From contig DEHV01000073.1 in the NCBI GenBank assembly GCA_002352105.1, positions 2,212 through 8,663 of the forward strand: a stretch of DNA of 6,452 bases. Direction: 5' to 3'. Below are positions 5,119 through 6,452 of the stretch, piece after piece (the first letter of the stretch is position 1; every line of letters starts with the position of its first letter). The position numbers and the translations under genes are program-made. This stretch comes from Chitinophagaceae bacterium UBA2791. Lineage in GTDB: Bacteria > Bacteroidota > Bacteroidia > Chitinophagales > Chitinophagaceae. The notes under the pieces are model-generated. The model searched no databases. It was given only the letters and a program-made list of their open reading frames with translations, and was not told where the DNA came from.

Positions 5119-6399
5119 TTAATCTTTAGCTACCGGGTTCAAACCGATAGCCTTCAACAGTTGCTGCTGTTCCTGCTTAAAGGTCTCGAAAGCCTGCAAC
5201 GAATTTTCGGGTAGGGGAGTGGCCGCAGGAAATTTCTGACGATATGGATCAACCTGTTGCCCGTTTTTCCAGAAGCGATAGCATACATGCGGGCCGGTAG
5301 CAAGACCGGTGCTGCCCACATAGCCGATCACCTGCCCTTGCCGAACTGTCTGTCCACGCTTTACGGCGCGTCGGCTCATGTGCAGGTATTGCGTGGTATA
5401 GGTATTATTATGCCGTACTTTCACAAAATTTCCATTATTGCTGTTATAGCTTGATTCAATCACCGTTCCCTTCCCCGTTGAAATGATCGGTGTGCCGGTG
5501 GGGGCGCCATAATCGGTGCCGAGATGCGCTTTCCATCTTTTTTGTACGGGATGAAAACGTTTCATGGTGAAACGTGAAGTGATGCGGCTAAATTTGAGCG
5601 GCGCCTTCAGAAATGCTTTGCGTAAACTCTTACCGGTTTCGTCAAAGTAATCGCCGCCCTGTGTTGAATCTGGTTGGAACTGGAATGCATAAAAGGTATC
5701 GCCTTTATGACTGAATATGGCCGATCGTATCTGTCCGGGTTCTACCGGGTCATCTTTCACATATCGCTGCTCGTATACTACTTTGAAGAAATCCCCCTGT
5801 TGAATTTTATAGAAGTCGATGGTCCATGCGTATATTTCGGCCAGCCTCATTGCCAACGCAGGGTCGCTGCCGGCTTTATTCACAGCTTCGTACAATGAAC
5901 TGGTGATAACTCCGCCGGCGGTTATCACTTTCGTTGTCACTTCTCTTTTGCCTGCGGTAATAGTTATCGAATCGCGCAGATCATATAAAATATAGTCGAT
6001 GGCATTAGGCTGATAAACAAAGTATAGGGCTTTCTGTAAACTGTCTTTCGTACAAAAAATAGTGTACTGACTTCCCGCGGTAATTCTTCGCACATCAAAT
6101 ATGGGTTTTGATTTCCTGGCCAGGTTGGCGATAGTAATATTTTCTACACGATATGGCTCAAGGATGCTGCCTAAGAAATCATTTCTTTGAACGGTGTTCT
6201 CAATAACGTTGAAGGAATCGACCGCTAATCCAAATTTACGGGGCGCTGCGTAGGTTTCGCCAGCATTTTGTTGGGGAGTGACAGGAACCGGGCCTGCGTT
6301 ATCGGGTGAAAAGGCGCCTTTCCCACGAAGCAGCAGCGCAGCTATGCCTGCGATCGCGGCAACCAGGACCAATAAAAGGAATTTTTTGTTCTTCGTCAT
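5119..6399 (-). CDS. M23 family metallopeptidase, MepM/Csd3-like, membrane-anchored
   Basis: A predicted peptidoglycan endopeptidase that cuts peptide cross-links in the periplasm. Its 426 residues are close to the usual MepM/Csd3-type length. In order: MTKNKK followed by a hydrophobic segment (7-24), a signal anchor with no lipobox or obvious cleavage site; a linker; an OapA/LysM-like region (about 63-115, NDFLGSIL to ITAGSQYTIF); a Csd3-like middle domain (about 120-262, with DFYKIQQGDFFKVVYEQ); and the M23 domain (about 270-390). Zinc and catalytic positions are His292 and Asp296 (HLGTD), His340 (QYLHMS) and His371 in GPHVCYRFW. Where most M23 enzymes have HxH, this has H-V-Cys373, replacing the usual third zinc ligand. 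The C-terminal tail (395-426) is Gln/Glu-rich. It is a single gene on its strand here. Upstream, TATCTATG at 6428-6435 on the - strand is a weak -7 candidate; its -33 partner would lie outside the window. Confidence 0.92.
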   Translation of the reverse strand: MTKNKKFLLLVLVAAIAGIAALLLRGKGAFSPDNAGPVPVTPQQNAGETYAAPRKFGLAVDSFNVIENTVQRNDFLGSILEPYRVENITIANLARKSKPIFDVRRITAGSQYTIFCTKDSLQKALYFVYQPNAIDYILYDLRDSITITAGKREVTTKVITAGGVITSSLYEAVNKAGSDPALAMRLAEIYAWTIDFYKIQQGDFFKVVYEQRYVKDDPVEPGQIRSAIFSHKGDTFYAFQFQPDSTQGGDYFDETGKSLRKAFLKAPLKFSRITSRFTMKRFHPVQKRWKAHLGTDYGAPTGTPIISTGKGTVIESSYNSNNGNFVKVRHNNTYTTQYLHMSRRAVKRGQTVRQGQVIGYVGSTGLATGPHVCYRFWKNGQQVDPYRQKFPAATPLPENSLQAFETFKQEQQQLLKAIGLNPVAKD

Positions 6400-6452
6400 C
6401 AGCTGGAAAGGATTTAAATCGACTGGACATAGATATAAATGGCGGAAGATCG

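Noticed and set aside
5674..5898. 74-codon + strand frame opposite the M23 gene
   Set aside because: It is a shadow frame of a conserved coding region, without start context or family features.

Overview
The window looks like chromosomal DNA of a Bacteroidota bacterium, probably of the Chitinophaga/Sphingobacteria side. The grounds are the absence of Shine-Dalgarno sequences before the starts (A/T-rich stretches instead), -7 boxes of the Bacteroidota type TAnnTTTG, and protein families typical of that phylum. This placement is inferred from sequence style, not from a search.

Layout. On the + strand: the C-terminal half of a Cu(I)-exporting P1B-type ATPase (1-1194, cut by the window edge), a DinB-family putative metal-dependent protein (1240-1761), a 73-residue CxxC heavy-metal-associated (HMA) protein resembling a copper chaperone (1948-2169), and a structured leader (about 2197-2309) before an ABC-F ATPase gene (2307-3710). 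That gene is broken: it stops just after the second ABC signature, so the Walker B and switch region of the second nucleotide-binding domain is missing. After a 392-base non-coding stretch with a strong terminator hairpin, two genes lie on the - strand: an azurin-type blue-copper lipoprotein (4103-4603) with its own -7 box, and a membrane-anchored M23 metallopeptidase of the MepM/Csd3 type (5119-6399). They are separated by 515 bases holding several hairpins and a strand-specific terminator.

How the genes work together. Three products handle copper: the exporter, the small CxxC protein that could deliver Cu(I) to it, and the periplasmic or surface cupredoxin. DinB, ABC-F and M23 have no evident link to copper, so this is a loose neighbourhood rather than one operon.

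Most notable points: (1) a perfect 12-bp inverted repeat whose downstream arm overlaps the ABC-F start codon and whose upstream arm can instead form a local hairpin, which looks like a translational switch; (2) the C-terminal loss in the same ABC-F gene; (3) Cys in place of the second His of the M23 HxH motif; (4) two similar hairpin-plus-AGTAGAGGG intergenic elements. I found no clear new multi-gene system; the leader switch is the best candidate for something undescribed.
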